Source: Microtetraspora fusca
GTDB taxonomy: Bacteria > Actinomycetota > Actinomycetes > Streptosporangiales > Streptosporangiaceae
Assembly (NCBI RefSeq): GCF_001570365.1
Contig: NZ_BBYK01000053.1
Location: 115,946-179,945, forward strand
Length of the DNA stretch: 64,000 nt
Direction: 5' to 3'
The position numbers and the translations under genes were made by a program. Below the pieces are notes generated by a model that saw only the letters and a program-made list of their open reading frames with translations, had not been told where the DNA came from and did no database searches. Of the stretch, positions 7,779-17,400 are shown piece by piece (the first letter of the stretch is position 1; each line of letters opens with the position of its first letter).

Positions 7779-9929
7779 TCAGGAGCTCGTGAGGATGACG
7801 AGTTGCTGGGTCGCCCGGGTCATCGCGACATAGCGGTCGACCGCTCCTTCGATGCCCTCGCCGAACGCCTCCGGGTCGACGAGGACGACCAGGTCGAACT
7901 CGAGCCCCTTCGACAGCTCCGGGGTCAGCGACCGGACGCGGGGCGTCTCCCGGAACGTGGGGTCGCCGATGACGCAGGCGACTCCCTCGGCATGTGCGGC
8001 GAGCCAGGTGTCGAGGATCGAGCTCAGATCCGAGGCGGATCCGTGGACGACGGGGACGCCGCCGCTGCGGATGGAGGTCGGCACGTTGGCGTCCGGGAGC
8101 GCGGCCCGGATGACCGGCTCGGCCTCCGTCATGACCTCTTCCGGCGTCCGGTAGTTGATGCTCAGGGTGGCCAGGTTGATCCGGTCCAGCCCGATCCGCT
8201 CGAGCCGTTCCTGCCACGACTCGGTGAACCCGTGCCTGGCCTGGGCACGGTCCCCGACGATGGTGAAGCTCCGGGAGGGGCACCGAAGCAGCAGCATCTG
8301 CCACTCCGCGTCCGTGAGTTCCTGAGCCTCGTCCACGACGATGTGCGCGAACGGGCCGGCCAGCCGGTCCGGCTCGACGGTGGGCAGCTCGGACTCGTCG
8401 ACCAGATTGCGCCGGAGGTCCTCTCGGCGCAGCTGCGTCACGAGGCCTTCGCCGTCGTCATCGGCCTCGATCAGGTTGTCCACGACCTGGGCCATGCGCT
8501 CGCGTTGGGCGGCGAGAGCGGCTTCCTGCCGGCGCTTGCGTCGTGACGCCTCCGGGTCGCCGAGCCGCTGCCGTGCCGCGTCCAGGAGCGGCAGGTCGGA
8601 CACCGTCCATGCCTGGGCGTCCTCGCGCTGCAGCTTCCGAATGTCGTCGGGGCTGAGCCAGGGCGCGCACAGCTTCAGGTAGGCGGGCACCGACCACAGG
8701 TCTCCGACGAGGTCGGCCGCTTCGATCAGCGGCCACGCACGGTTGAAGGTCGTGAGCAGCTCCCTGTTCCGCAGCAGCGACTTGCGGAGCAGGTCGGCCG
8801 GTGCTTCGTCGTCATCGTGCTTGTCCGCCAGGATCGTGAGCAGCTCTTCCCAGATCTGGTCACGCGCCTCGTTGTGCGGAGTGCCGGATTCCGGCGCTTG
8901 GAACGCCTCGGCCCAGTCGTCCGGGCTCAACCAGACGTCGGACCAGGGGGTCGTGACCGTCATCCCCTTGGTGGGCGGGTTCTCGTAGAACCTGACGGCC
9001 GGCTCGATCGCCTTCACCAGGTCCCCGGACGACTTCAGGCGGGCCACGTCCGGGTCGGTCTCGATCGCCGCCGCGGCGCCCTCGGTGACGAGGTCCCGCA
9101 GGGTGCAGGTCTGCACGCCCTCCTCTCCGAGGCTGGGGAGGACGTCGGCGACGTAGGCCAGGTAGAGCTGGTGCGGACCGACGAACAGCACGCCGCCCCG
9201 GCGGTGACCGAGGCGAGGGTCGGAGTAGAGGAGGTAGGCGGAGCGGTGGAGAGCGACGACGGTCTTTCCCGTACCCGGGCCGCCGTCGACGACGAGAGCG
9301 CCGCGGGATCCCGCACGGATGATGGCGTCCTGGTCGGCCTGGATGGTGCCGAGCACGTCACGCATCCGTGCCGACCGGTGCCCGCCCAGGCTGGCGATGA
9401 AGGCGGACTGGTCGTCGAGCGCGGCGTGCCCTTCGAACCCGTCCGAGGTGAACACCTCGTCCCAGTAGTCGCTGATCCGGCCGCGGGTCCACCGATACCT
9501 GCGGCGGCTGGCCAGATCCATCGGGTTGGCGTGGGTGGCTCCGAAGAACGGCTCGGCCGCGGGGGAGCGCCAGTCGAGCAGCAGCCGACGACCCGCGCTG
9601 TCCGTAAGGCCGAGTCGTCCGATGTACACGGGCTCGGAGTCGTCCGCGCTGACCATGCGTCCGAGGCACAGGTCCAAACCGAAGCGACGCAGTACGCGCA
9701 GGCGAGCGGTCAGCCGGTGGATCTCCATGTCCCGGTCCAGCGCCTGCCGGCCTTTGCCGCCGGGCGCCTTGCGCTCGGCATCGAGGCGGTCGGACAGCTC
9801 GGCGATCGACCGCTCGAGGCTCTGCGCGATGGCAGCGAAGTGCTGCTCATCGTCGGCGATCAGCGTTGGGTCGGCCTTGCGGGAGAGGCTCTCGGGAAGG
9901 TCAAACGCGCTGGTAGTCGCGCGGTTCAC
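7779..9929 (-). CDS. helR: HelR: RNA polymerase recycling/rifamycin-resistance ATPase
   Basis: A 716-residue HelD-family SF1 protein of the HelR type. The long N-terminal coiled region (about 1-100, with RDMEIHRLTARLRVLRRFG) is the part that enters RNA polymerase in this family. Walker A is GGPGTGKT (about 215), Walker B VVDEAQEL (about 530), and the SF1 motif INYRTPEEV follows. HelR proteins remove stalled or rifamycin-bound RNA polymerase from DNA and displace the drug. The GTG start is chosen because GGAG lies 9 nt upstream and homology begins there; the longer open frame is the shadow of the glycosyltransferase remnant. It is driven from the RAE promoter at 10447-10478. Confidence 0.9.
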   Translation of the reverse strand: MNRATTSAFDLPESLSRKADPTLIADDEQHFAAIAQSLERSIAELSDRLDAERKAPGGKGRQALDRDMEIHRLTARLRVLRRFGLDLCLGRMVSADDSEPVYIGRLGLTDSAGRRLLLDWRSPAAEPFFGATHANPMDLASRRRYRWTRGRISDYWDEVFTSDGFEGHAALDDQSAFIASLGGHRSARMRDVLGTIQADQDAIIRAGSRGALVVDGGPGTGKTVVALHRSAYLLYSDPRLGHRRGGVLFVGPHQLYLAYVADVLPSLGEEGVQTCTLRDLVTEGAAAAIETDPDVARLKSSGDLVKAIEPAVRFYENPPTKGMTVTTPWSDVWLSPDDWAEAFQAPESGTPHNEARDQIWEELLTILADKHDDDEAPADLLRKSLLRNRELLTTFNRAWPLIEAADLVGDLWSVPAYLKLCAPWLSPDDIRKLQREDAQAWTVSDLPLLDAARQRLGDPEASRRKRRQEAALAAQRERMAQVVDNLIEADDDGEGLVTQLRREDLRRNLVDESELPTVEPDRLAGPFAHIVVDEAQELTDAEWQMLLLRCPSRSFTIVGDRAQARHGFTESWQERLERIGLDRINLATLSINYRTPEEVMTEAEPVIRAALPDANVPTSIRSGGVPVVHGSASDLSSILDTWLAAHAEGVACVIGDPTFRETPRVRSLTPELSKGLEFDLVVLVDPEAFGEGIEGAVDRYVAMTRATQQLVILTSS

Positions 9930-10123
9930 GTCATCAGCTCCGATCTCAGGTCGCTTGCGACCAATACGCGCACCAAGGCGTCCGAACCGGTGTGACGGGC
10001 CTGGTGGGTCATGACGGGCAACGCTCCGCCTGACCGTGGATCCCATGGCCGCTGTCGGTTCAGGTCGCCGGGGTTCGCAGGTTCTCGTGTTCTGGGTCCT
10101 TGGCTCGACTTGTCCCGCGTGGT

Positions 10124-10363
10124 TCACGCGGATGCGCGCCGGGGCAGGTCCGCCGGCGACGGCGACGGCGCGGTGGTGAGTGCGCGCGCCGACCGGCCGA
10201 CCGGCACCATCGGCACGCCGACACCGGCCAGCCGCTGCGCGAAGTCCTCGTCCGGCGGCGCACACACCCGCACCTCCGCACCGAGTTCCCGCAAGCGCAC
10301 CGCGAGTGCCACCAGCGGTTCGACGTCCCCGCGCGACCCATACGTCGACAACAACACACGCAT
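10124..10363 (-). pseudogene. N-terminal remnant of a rifamycin glycosyltransferase
   Basis: The ATG at 10363 opens [17 protein letters not shown] and then about 80 residues that align without gaps to the N-terminus of the intact glycosyltransferase at 36607 (same GSRGDVEP and RELGAEVRV blocks). It then stops, so more than three quarters of the enzyme, including the sugar-nucleotide site, is gone. It lies between the RAE promoter and helR on the same strand. The ancestral order was therefore RAE-glycosyltransferase-helR, and a deletion moved helR closer to the promoter. The fragment may still be translated but cannot be active. Confidence 0.85.
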
Positions 10364-10446
10364 TCCGCGTCCCCCGTTTCCGCAGATTCCGGCACTCGGC
10401 CGGCGACCAGGTTCCGGCCTCGGCCGACGATTCTGCGGCACGACCG

Positions 10447-10478
10447 GGGTCTTGCCGCAAGCCCCCCGGTGCGCTATA
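10447..10478 (-). promoter_or_regulatory. Rifamycin-associated element (RAE) and -10 box, locus 1
   Basis: On the minus strand GGGGCTTGCGGCAAGACCC (10447-10465) matches the 19-bp RAE known upstream of rifamycin-inactivating genes in actinobacteria. It contains the perfect inverted repeat CTTGC-G-GCAAG. A TATAGC hexamer (10473-10478) lies just upstream, so the RAE falls around the expected transcription start. The leader then runs to the glycosyltransferase remnant and helR. The block from 10447 to about 10490 is almost identical to that at 36504-36547. Confidence 0.88.
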
Positions 10479-10544
10479 CGTTGAGAGTGGAAAGGCGCGG
10501 GTATTCCCCTTTCCCTTCATCCCGGCTCTGGGCGCTCGCCACGC

Positions 10545-11501
10545 TCACCGCGTTACGGCGGTCTCCCGCTCCATGCGCGACAGCTTCTCGGGATTGCGCA
10601 CGTGGTACGCGCCGGTGACGTAGCCGTTCTCGAGCCGTATCGCCACCACGCCGTCGATCTCCCCATTGACTCGGACGAGCAGCCCCGGGCCACCATTGAT
10701 CTGCACCAGCTCGACCGACCTTTCGGCGTCGCGCTTCCACCAGCCGACGGCCAGCAGCCGAGCCACAGCGCCGACCCCCACGACCGGCCGCAGCAAGGCA
10801 TGTTTGACTCCGCCGCCGTCGCTCAAGGCGACGACGTCCGGCGCGAGGATGTCGAGCAGGCTCTGCAGGTCGCCGGTCTCGACCGCGCGCTGGAAGGCTC
10901 CGAGCGCGGCTCGGGTCTCGGCCGGGGAGGCGATACCGCGTGGCCGGCGCGCCGCGACGTGTGCCCGTGCCCGGTAGGCGATCTGCCGGACCGCGGCCGG
11001 GCTCTTGTCGACAGCCTCGGCGATCTCGTCGTACTCCAGACCGAACACCTCGCGCAGCACGAACACCGCCCGCTCGGTCGGCGCGAGCGTCTCCAGCACC
11101 AGCAGCATCGCCATCGAGACACTCTCGGCGAGCTCGACATCCTCGGCCACATCGGGCGCGGTCAGCAACGGCTCGGGCAACCACGGCCCGACGTAGGACT
11201 CCTTCCGCCGGCCGAGCGCACGCAGCCGGTCCAGCGCCTGCCGGGTGACGACCCGCACCAGGTAGGCACGCTGCTCCCGCACGGTGGCCAGATCGACGTC
11301 CACCCATCGCAGCCAGGTCTCCTGCAGGACGTCCTCGGCGTCGGCGGCCGAGCCGAGCATCTCGTAGGCGACCGTGAAAAGCAGGTTGCGGTGGGCAACG
11401 AACGCCTCGGTGGCGGAGTCCACGGAGTCCACGGAGCCGACGCGGTCGGCACGATTGAGCGGCTCGGCCGGCTCCGCACGTCGTTTGTTGCGCTCGCTCA
11501 T
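10545..11501 (-). CDS. ECF41-family sigma factor (SigJ-like, SnoaL C-terminal domain)
   Basis: A 318-residue sigma factor. Region 2 (VAYEMLGSAADAEDVLQETW) and region 4 (YDEIAEAVDKSPAAVRQIAY) are followed by a roughly 110-residue SnoaL-like domain, the hallmark of ECF41. In that group the C-terminal domain controls activity in place of an anti-sigma factor. The ATG at 11501 has GGAG upstream; the longer frame is unsupported. It is divergent from a carboxymuconolactone-decarboxylase/reductase operon, the standard ECF41 neighbourhood, which carries a perfect ECF41 promoter at 11607-11633. The stop lies close to the RAE promoter of helR, which reads the same way. Confidence 0.92.
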   Translation of the reverse strand: MSERNKRRAEPAEPLNRADRVGSVDSVDSATEAFVAHRNLLFTVAYEMLGSAADAEDVLQETWLRWVDVDLATVREQRAYLVRVVTRQALDRLRALGRRKESYVGPWLPEPLLTAPDVAEDVELAESVSMAMLLVLETLAPTERAVFVLREVFGLEYDEIAEAVDKSPAAVRQIAYRARAHVAARRPRGIASPAETRAALGAFQRAVETGDLQSLLDILAPDVVALSDGGGVKHALLRPVVGVGAVARLLAVGWWKRDAERSVELVQINGGPGLLVRVNGEIDGVVAIRLENGYVTGAYHVRNPEKLSRMERETAVTR

Positions 11502-11606
11502 GCCCGGCTCCTGCCTGTTCTCTCTAGGTCCTCCCACACGCACGAGACGCCGGCCCCCACCGCTTTGTAACACCCACGGTAGGTGGCCTATGTCACATGT
11601 CGGCCC

Positions 11607-11633
11607 TGTCACAGGGCTCGGGGCGCCGACGTC
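11607..11633 (+). promoter_or_regulatory. ECF41-type promoter (TGTCACA-N16-CGTC)
   Basis: TGTCACA at 11607-11613 and CGTC at 11630-11633 are separated by exactly 16 bp, the reported ECF41 consensus. It lies 90 bp upstream of the decarboxylase start, on its strand. A second TGTCACA at 11591 has no matching -10. Confidence 0.88.
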
Positions 11634-11722
11634 TCGTGTTCGTCAGGGCGCCGCGCGAACGATCCGCACGGCGCTACGGCACGCACCATCACGAGTTGAG
11701 ATCGAGAAGGGAAGCCCTCACC

Positions 11723-12241
11723 ATGTCCACATCCACGGCGACCGGCACGACGACCAAGCAGGAGGACCTGCGGTCGCGTATGCCCAACCCCCTCCCCTTC
11801 GTCCCCGAGATGGCGGTGGCCGGCGAAGGCCTGCACAAGGTCATCAAGAACGGCTCGATTCCGCAGGTCACCATCCACCTGCTGCAGCTGCGCGCCGGGC
11901 AGATACTCGGCAGCACCTACTTCACCATCCGCGAAACCGGCAACCTCCGCAGGACCGGGGAATCAGAAGAGCGCATCACCGCCGTGGCCACCTGGCACGA
12001 CGCCACCTACTTCACCGACGCCGAACGGGTCGCGCTGGAGCTCGTGGAGGCCGTCCTCACCCCGAACCCGTCCGGCGAGCGCGTCCCCGATGAGCTGTAC
12101 GCCAAGGCGTCCGCGCACTACGACGACAAGGCGCTCTGGACGCTCATCATGGCGATCGCCCACATCGGCTTCTTCACCCCCGCCGCTCTCATCGCCAAGC
12201 CGATCCCCGGCATGCCCCCCGGCCGGAACTACAGCGAGTAA
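11723..12241 (+). CDS. Carboxymuconolactone decarboxylase/AhpD-like protein (ECF41 target)
   Basis: A 172-residue all-helical protein of the CMD/AhpD superfamily. The family core is visible (RTGESEERITAVATWHD, TDAERVALELVEAVL). The usual CxxC redox pair near the core helix is not evident (the region reads LRAGQILGSTYFTI), so thioredoxin-like peroxidase chemistry is doubtful and its function remains open. The ATG at 11723 follows the AGAAGGGAAG ribosome site. It is the first gene of the operon controlled by the ECF41 promoter; the next gene starts 14 nt after its stop. ECF41 sigma factors typically regulate such decarboxylase, oxidoreductase or epimerase neighbours. Confidence 0.85.
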   Translation: MSTSTATGTTTKQEDLRSRMPNPLPFVPEMAVAGEGLHKVIKNGSIPQVTIHLLQLRAGQILGSTYFTIRETGNLRRTGESEERITAVATWHDATYFTDAERVALELVEAVLTPNPSGERVPDELYAKASAHYDDKALWTLIMAIAHIGFFTPAALIAKPIPGMPPGRNYSE

Positions 12242-12255
12242 GGAAGGCACACAGT

Positions 12256-13014
12256 ATGAGCATCACCAAGTTCGCGGTCGCAGGAGCAACCGGGCGGCTG
12301 GGCCGCCACGTCGTCGACGTCCTCGCTGAGCGAGGGCACCCGGTCGTACCGATGTCCCGAGCCACCGGCGTGGACATCATCACCGGTGAGGGTCTCGCCG
12401 AGGCCCTCACCGGGGTCGAGGCCATCATCGACGTCGCCTCGTGGCACGCCTCTGATCAGGAGGCGGCGACGGAGTTCTTCCGCACATCGGCCCGCAATCT
12501 GCACGAGTACGGCCAGAAGGCAGGGGTCGCCCAGATCGCCGTGGCGTCCATCATCGGCGTCGACAAGGCCACCGCCGGTTTCCTCGCCGCCAAGAAGGTG
12601 CACGAGGAACTCCTCCTGTCCGGTCCGCTGCCCGTCCGCATTCTGCGGGCCGCGCAGTTCCACGAGTTCGTCGGCCAGCTCCTGGATTGGCAGCAGGGCG
12701 ATGTCGCCTACGTCCCGGCCCTGCCCACGCAGCTCGTGGCTTGCCGCACCGTGGCCGAGGAACTGGTCGACCTTGCCCTCGACCCCGGCGAGCCCACTCC
12801 AGGAACGCCGATCCCCGAGATCGCCGGACCCCGCGAGGAGACCATGGCGGAGGCGGCCGGGCTCCTCGGCGCCCGCCGAGGCATCAAGGTCGTCGGCGTC
12901 GACGGCTCCGGCATGCCCGACGCCGAGATCGCCGCCGAGGGCGGGTTCCTGCCCAGCCCGCACGCCAAGCTCGCCGGACCCACCTTCCAGGACTGGCTCG
13001 CCAGCCAACCCTGA
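12256..13014 (+). CDS. NAD(P)-binding NmrA/SDR-like oxidoreductase (ECF41 target)
   Basis: A 252-residue Rossmann protein. The motif AGATGRLGRHVVDVLAERGH sits at residues 8-27, followed by a typical atypical-SDR lobe. A YxxxK catalytic pair is not obvious, as in NmrA-type members. AAGGAAGG precedes the ATG. The 14-nt gap from the decarboxylase gene shows one operon, so it should be induced from the same ECF41 promoter. The substrate is unknown; in ECF41 loci this type of gene is one of the three classic partners. A 12-bp-arm hairpin follows at 13038. Confidence 0.87.
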   Translation: MSITKFAVAGATGRLGRHVVDVLAERGHPVVPMSRATGVDIITGEGLAEALTGVEAIIDVASWHASDQEAATEFFRTSARNLHEYGQKAGVAQIAVASIIGVDKATAGFLAAKKVHEELLLSGPLPVRILRAAQFHEFVGQLLDWQQGDVAYVPALPTQLVACRTVAEELVDLALDPGEPTPGTPIPEIAGPREETMAEAAGLLGARRGIKVVGVDGSGMPDAEIAAEGGFLPSPHAKLAGPTFQDWLASQP

Positions 13015-13037
13015 GCAGGCCGTACGGCACGGCCTGT

Positions 13038-13080
13038 CCTTGTTCTCGGAACTCCACGGCCCGGAGCCCCGAGAACAAGG
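13038..13080 (+). terminator. Hairpin terminator after the ECF41 operon
   Basis: Perfect 12-bp arms CCTTGTTCTCGG (13038-13049) and CCGAGAACAAGG (13069-13080) enclose a 19-nt loop, 24 nt after the reductase stop. Confidence 0.7.
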
Positions 13081-13119
13081 GCTCCCTCCGGTCCTCGCCC
13101 CGGGACTCACTGCACAGCT

Positions 13120-13345
13120 CCTGTCCAACGAGGGCAGCCGCCAGTTGCACCATGCCACGGGAGGCGTCGTCTCGGTCGCGATGGTCCTGCAGATCATCGC
13201 CGCGCTTCTGGTGTGGCGGGCGTTCGTTCCTGCGCTTGTAGATCCTCTTGTCGAAGCCGACGGGTCGGCCGCCCCTGCTGCCACGGGCTTGCAGGTTGGC
13301 CCGCCGGCTCTTCAGCTCGGGGATGGTGTGCCCTGCGGGTCAATA
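13120..13345 (-). pseudogene. IS5-family transposase remnant
   Basis: On the minus strand, after an in-frame stop near 13340, the frame reads HTIPELKSRRANLQARGSRG followed by GGRPVGFDKRIYKRRNE. This matches the C-terminal block of IS5-family DDE transposases, including the Y-x-x-R-x-x-E-type signature (YKRRNE). The part that should follow is scrambled, then RGMVQLAAALV resembles the family's final helix. There is no N-terminus and no recognisable terminal repeats. It is a scar between the ECF41 operon and the LysR gene. Confidence 0.6.
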
Positions 13346-13348
13346 CAC

Positions 13349-14329
13349 CTACCGGAGCGGGGGAGCCGCGGCGAAGGCGGCGCGGTCGGGCTCGGGCAGC
13401 CACTGGCGTCGCGGGTCGAACGGCTGGAAATTGCTCACGATGAAGCCGATGAACGGGGCCAGCACCGGGTGACGGTTCTGCCGGTGGTACAGCAGCGAGG
13501 ACGGGTACACCGGCGCGGGGTCGACGATCGGGATCTGGACGGTGCGCGGGTGCCAGGGCACCCGCATCTGTTCACCCACGAACCCGATGCGTTCGCCGGA
13601 GCCGATTCCCTCAACGTAGTACTCCCAGCCGAAATCCGGCCCTGAGGTGTCGATCCGGATGTCGAACTCGGCACCCAGGAAGCAGTAGAACTCGGCCCAC
13701 TCACTGCCGGGGACGTTGCCGGGCATCCACACGGTCGATCCGGACAACCGTTCCATCTCCACTTCGCGCAGGCCGGCGAGGGGGTGGTCCCGGCCGACCA
13801 GCAGATGCAGCGGCTCAAGGCACGCCGGCACGTGCCGGAGGTCCTCCTCCAGCGTCCCGGTGACGCGGGCGACGGCGGCGTCGACGGACCCGTGGAGGAG
13901 CGCGCGGCGCGCGGATCTGAGCCCGTTGGACGTGACGACCTCGATGTCCGCGTCCTCGACGATCTGATGGAACGCCCGGATCAGATCGATGGAGGACAGC
14001 CGGGTGTCCAGCACGTCCATCCGGAGCGCGCGACGCCGGCCCCGCAGCGCTTCGAGTGCCTGGTCGGCGATGCCGACGAGGGCGCGCGCGTGCGGGAGGA
14101 AGGCCCTGCCGTCCTCGGTGAGATCGGCTCCGTTGCGTGAGCGGACGAGCAACCTCACGGCGAGATCGGCCTCAAGCTTCGCGATCCGCTTGGAGACGGC
14201 CTGTTGGCTGATGCCCAGCCGGGCCGCGGCCTCCCCGAAGTACCGGTCCTCGGTGACGGCGACGAAGGCGCGGACGGTGCCGAGATCGAGGTCCGTCGTC
14301 GCCTCATCCACAACCAACGGTTGGGACAT
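13349..14329 (-). CDS. LysR-family transcriptional regulator
   Basis: A 326-residue protein with an N-terminal winged helix-turn-helix (DLGTVRAFVAVTEDRYFGEA, then ISQQAVSKRIAKLEADL). A type 2 periplasmic-binding-like effector domain runs from about residue 95 to 300. The ATG at 14329 is preferred; a TTG 24 nt upstream would place the start inside a palindrome (14340-14356). It is divergent from dnaE across about 90 bp. Its C-terminus abuts the IS5 remnant but appears complete. The regulated gene is uncertain, since the divergent neighbour is a replication gene. Confidence 0.85.
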   Translation of the reverse strand: MSQPLVVDEATTDLDLGTVRAFVAVTEDRYFGEAAARLGISQQAVSKRIAKLEADLAVRLLVRSRNGADLTEDGRAFLPHARALVGIADQALEALRGRRRALRMDVLDTRLSSIDLIRAFHQIVEDADIEVVTSNGLRSARRALLHGSVDAAVARVTGTLEEDLRHVPACLEPLHLLVGRDHPLAGLREVEMERLSGSTVWMPGNVPGSEWAEFYCFLGAEFDIRIDTSGPDFGWEYYVEGIGSGERIGFVGEQMRVPWHPRTVQIPIVDPAPVYPSSLLYHRQNRHPVLAPFIGFIVSNFQPFDPRRQWLPEPDRAAFAAAPPLR

Positions 14330-14339
14330 ATCGGTGTGT

Positions 14340-14356
14340 CGGTTGTTGGACAACCG
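14340..14356. promoter_or_regulatory. Palindrome between lysR-type gene and dnaE
   Basis: CGGTTGT-TGG-ACAACCG, a perfect 7-bp inverted repeat, lies 11 nt upstream of the LysR ATG and 66 nt before the dnaE GTG. It is a candidate LysR autoregulatory site. The typical T-N11-A motif is not obvious, so the assignment is tentative. Confidence 0.45.
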
Positions 14357-14421
14357 CTCCTGCTCTCGGGTCGAATGCTCGGGGTCGCGGGAGAGCCTAC
14401 AACCAGGGGGCGTGGAATTCA

Positions 14422-17400
14422 GTGGGATCCTTCGTGCATCTCCACGTGCACACCGAGTACAGCATGCTCGACGGCGCCGCCAAGGTCGGTCTGCTGATGG
14501 ACGAGGTATCCCGGCAGGGGATGCCCGCCGTGGCGATGAGCGACCACGGCAACGTGCACGGGGCGTACGAGTTCTATCAGTCAGCGCGCAAGGCGGGGAT
14601 CAAACCGATCATCGGCATCGAGAGCTATGTCGCTCCGGCTTCCCGGCGGCATCGGCAGCCGGTGTACTACAGCGACAACCTCGCGTTGCGCCGGTCGAAC
14701 GACGAGACCGGCGAGGGCGGCGACGTCTCCGGGCGGGGCCTCTACACGCACATGACGATGTGGGCCGCCGATGCCGAGGGCCTGCGCAACCTGTTCCGCC
14801 TCCAGTCCCGGGCCTGGCTGGAAGGCCACGTCCAGAAATATCCGCGCATGGACGACGAACTGCTCGCCGAGCACGGCCGGGGCATCGTCGCCACGACCGG
14901 CTGCCCGTCGGGGGAGGTGCAGACCAGGCTGCGGCTCGGCCAGTACGGCAAGGCGGTCGAGGCCGCCGCGCGGTACCGCGACATCTTCGGGAAGGACAAC
15001 TACTTCCTGGAGCTGATGGATCACGGCCTCGCCATCGAGCGCCGGGTGCGCGACGAGTTGCTCAGGCTCGGCAAGGAGCTCGGCCTGCCGCCCCTGGCCA
15101 CCAACGACTCGCACTACGTCACCGAGAGCCAGGCCCAGGCGCACGACGCGCTGCTGTGCGTCGGTACCGGCAAGCGGATCGCCGACGCCGACCGCTTCCG
15201 GTTCGGCGGCAGCGGCTACTACATCAAGACCGCCGAGGAGATGCGGGCGCTGTGGGACGGCGAGGTGCTGGGCGCCTGTGACAACACGCTGCTGATCGCC
15301 GAGCGGATCGGCGACTACGGCGAGGTTTTCGCCCATCGGGATCTGACGCCCCGCTTCCCCGTCCCCGATGGGGAGAGCGAGTCGAGCTGGCTGCGCACGC
15401 AGACCCTTGAGGGGGCGCGCCGCCGCTACGACGGCCGGCCGTCCCAGGAGGTGCTCGACCGCATCGACCACGAACTGTCGGTCATTGAGACCATGGGCTT
15501 TCCCGGGTACTTCCTCGTGGTCGCCGACATCTGCCGGCACGCCCGGGAGCAGGGCATCGGCCTCGGCCCGGGGCGCGGCTCGGCCACCGGCTCGATCGTC
15601 GCCTACTGCACGGGGATCACCCAGCTCGACCCCATCGAGCACAGACTGATCTTCGAGCGCTTCCTCAACCCCGAACGCGTCACCATGCCGGACGTCGACC
15701 TCGACTTCGACGACCGGCGGCGCGACGAGATGATCGACTACGTCACCCGTAGATACGGTGACGACCGCGTCTGCCAGATCGTCACCTTCAGCACCATCAA
15801 GGCCAAGGCCGCGATCAAGGACTCCTGCCGCGTCCTGGGCCTGCCGTACGCCTTGGGCGACCGCATCACCAAGGCCTTCCCCGCCGCGGTCGGCGGCAAG
15901 GAGATCCCGCTCGCCGCCATCCACGACTCGCGCCACCCCCGCCACGGCGAGGCGGCCGAGCTGCGCCAGATGTACGAGCAGGACCCGGACAGCCAACAGG
16001 TGATCGACACCGCGGCCGGCCTCGAGGGACTCACCCGGGGCACCGGCGTCCACGCCGCCGGCGTGATCCTCTCCAGTGAGCCCCTGATCGACGTGATCCC
16101 GCTGGTCAGGCCCAAGGCGGACGGCCCGGTCATCACCGGCTTCCCCTTCACCCAGGCCGAGGACATGGGCCTGCTGAAGATGGACTTCCTCGGCCTGCGC
16201 AACCTCACGGTCATCGGCGACGCGATCGCCAACGTCCGAGCCAACAAGGGCGTCGACATCGACATCCTCGACGTCCCGCTCGACGACGCCACGACGTACG
16301 AGCTGCTGGCGCGCGGCGACACGCTCGGGGTCTTCCAGCTGGACGGCGGCGGCATGCGGGTCCTGCTGAAACTCATGCAACCCACCACGTTCACCGACAT
16401 CGCCGCGGTGAACGCGCTGTACCGGCCCGGCCCGATGGAGATGAACGCCCACACCAACTACGCCCTGCGCAAGACCGGCAAGCAGCCGGTCGAACCGATT
16501 CACCCGGAACTCGCGGGGGCGCTCGAACCCATCCTGGGCGACACCTACCACCTGGTCGTCTTCCAGGAGCAGGTCATGGCCATCGCCCAGCAGCTCGCCG
16601 GGTACTCCCTTGGCGCCGCCGACATGCTGCGTCGCGCCATGGGCAAGAAGAAGAAGGAGGTCCTGGACGCCGAGTGGGACCGTTTCTCCGCCGGGATGCG
16701 CGAACGCGGTTACTCGGACGAGGCGATCAAGGCGGTCTGGGACGTGCTGGTGCCCTTCAGCGGCTACGGCTTCAACAAGTCGCACACCGCCGGGTACGGC
16801 CTGGTCTCCTACTGGACCGCGTACCTGAAGGCCAACCACCCCCAGGAGTATCTGGCCGCGCTGCTCACGTCGGTCGGCGACGACAAGGACAAGATGGCCG
16901 TCTACCTGTCCGACTGCCGGCGCCTGGGCATCCGGGTGTTGCCGCCGGACGTCAACGCCAGCCAGTTGGACTTCGCCGCCGTCGGCTCCGACATCCGGTT
17001 CGGCTTGGGCGCGGTGCGCAACGTCGGAGCCGGAGTCGTGGACGCCATCGTCGCCGCGCGCGAGGCCGAGGGGCCGTACACGGACTTCAACGACTTCCTC
17101 GCCAAGGTCCCCGCCGTCGTCTGCAACAAACGCGTCATCGAGTCACTGGCCAAGGCCGGCGCGTTCGACAGCCTGGGGCATCACCGCAAGGCCCTGGTCG
17201 CGGTCCACGAGCAGGCCGTCGACGCGGTCGTCGACGTCAAGCGGAACGAGGCCCACGGCCAGGACTCGCTGTTCGGCGGGCCGAGCCAGCGAGGCGCCTT
17301 CTCGATCGCGATCCCGCAGGGCGAGTGGGACAAGGCCATCCTCCTCGCCTTCGAGCGCGAGATGCTCGGCCTGTACGTCTCCAGTCACCCGCTCGACGGC

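Noticed and set aside
9930..10520. N-terminal extension of HelR up to 10520
   Set aside because: The extended frame crosses the RAE promoter and the glycosyltransferase remnant; homology and the ribosome site both support the GTG at 9929.
11591..11617. Second ECF41 promoter at the upstream TGTCACA
   Set aside because: The position 16 bp downstream reads GGGC rather than CGTC.
14581..16839. Minus-strand open frame of 752 codons opposite dnaE
   Set aside because: Its length results from GC-rich third codon positions of dnaE; the translation is a valine/aspartate/glycine-rich shadow without domains.
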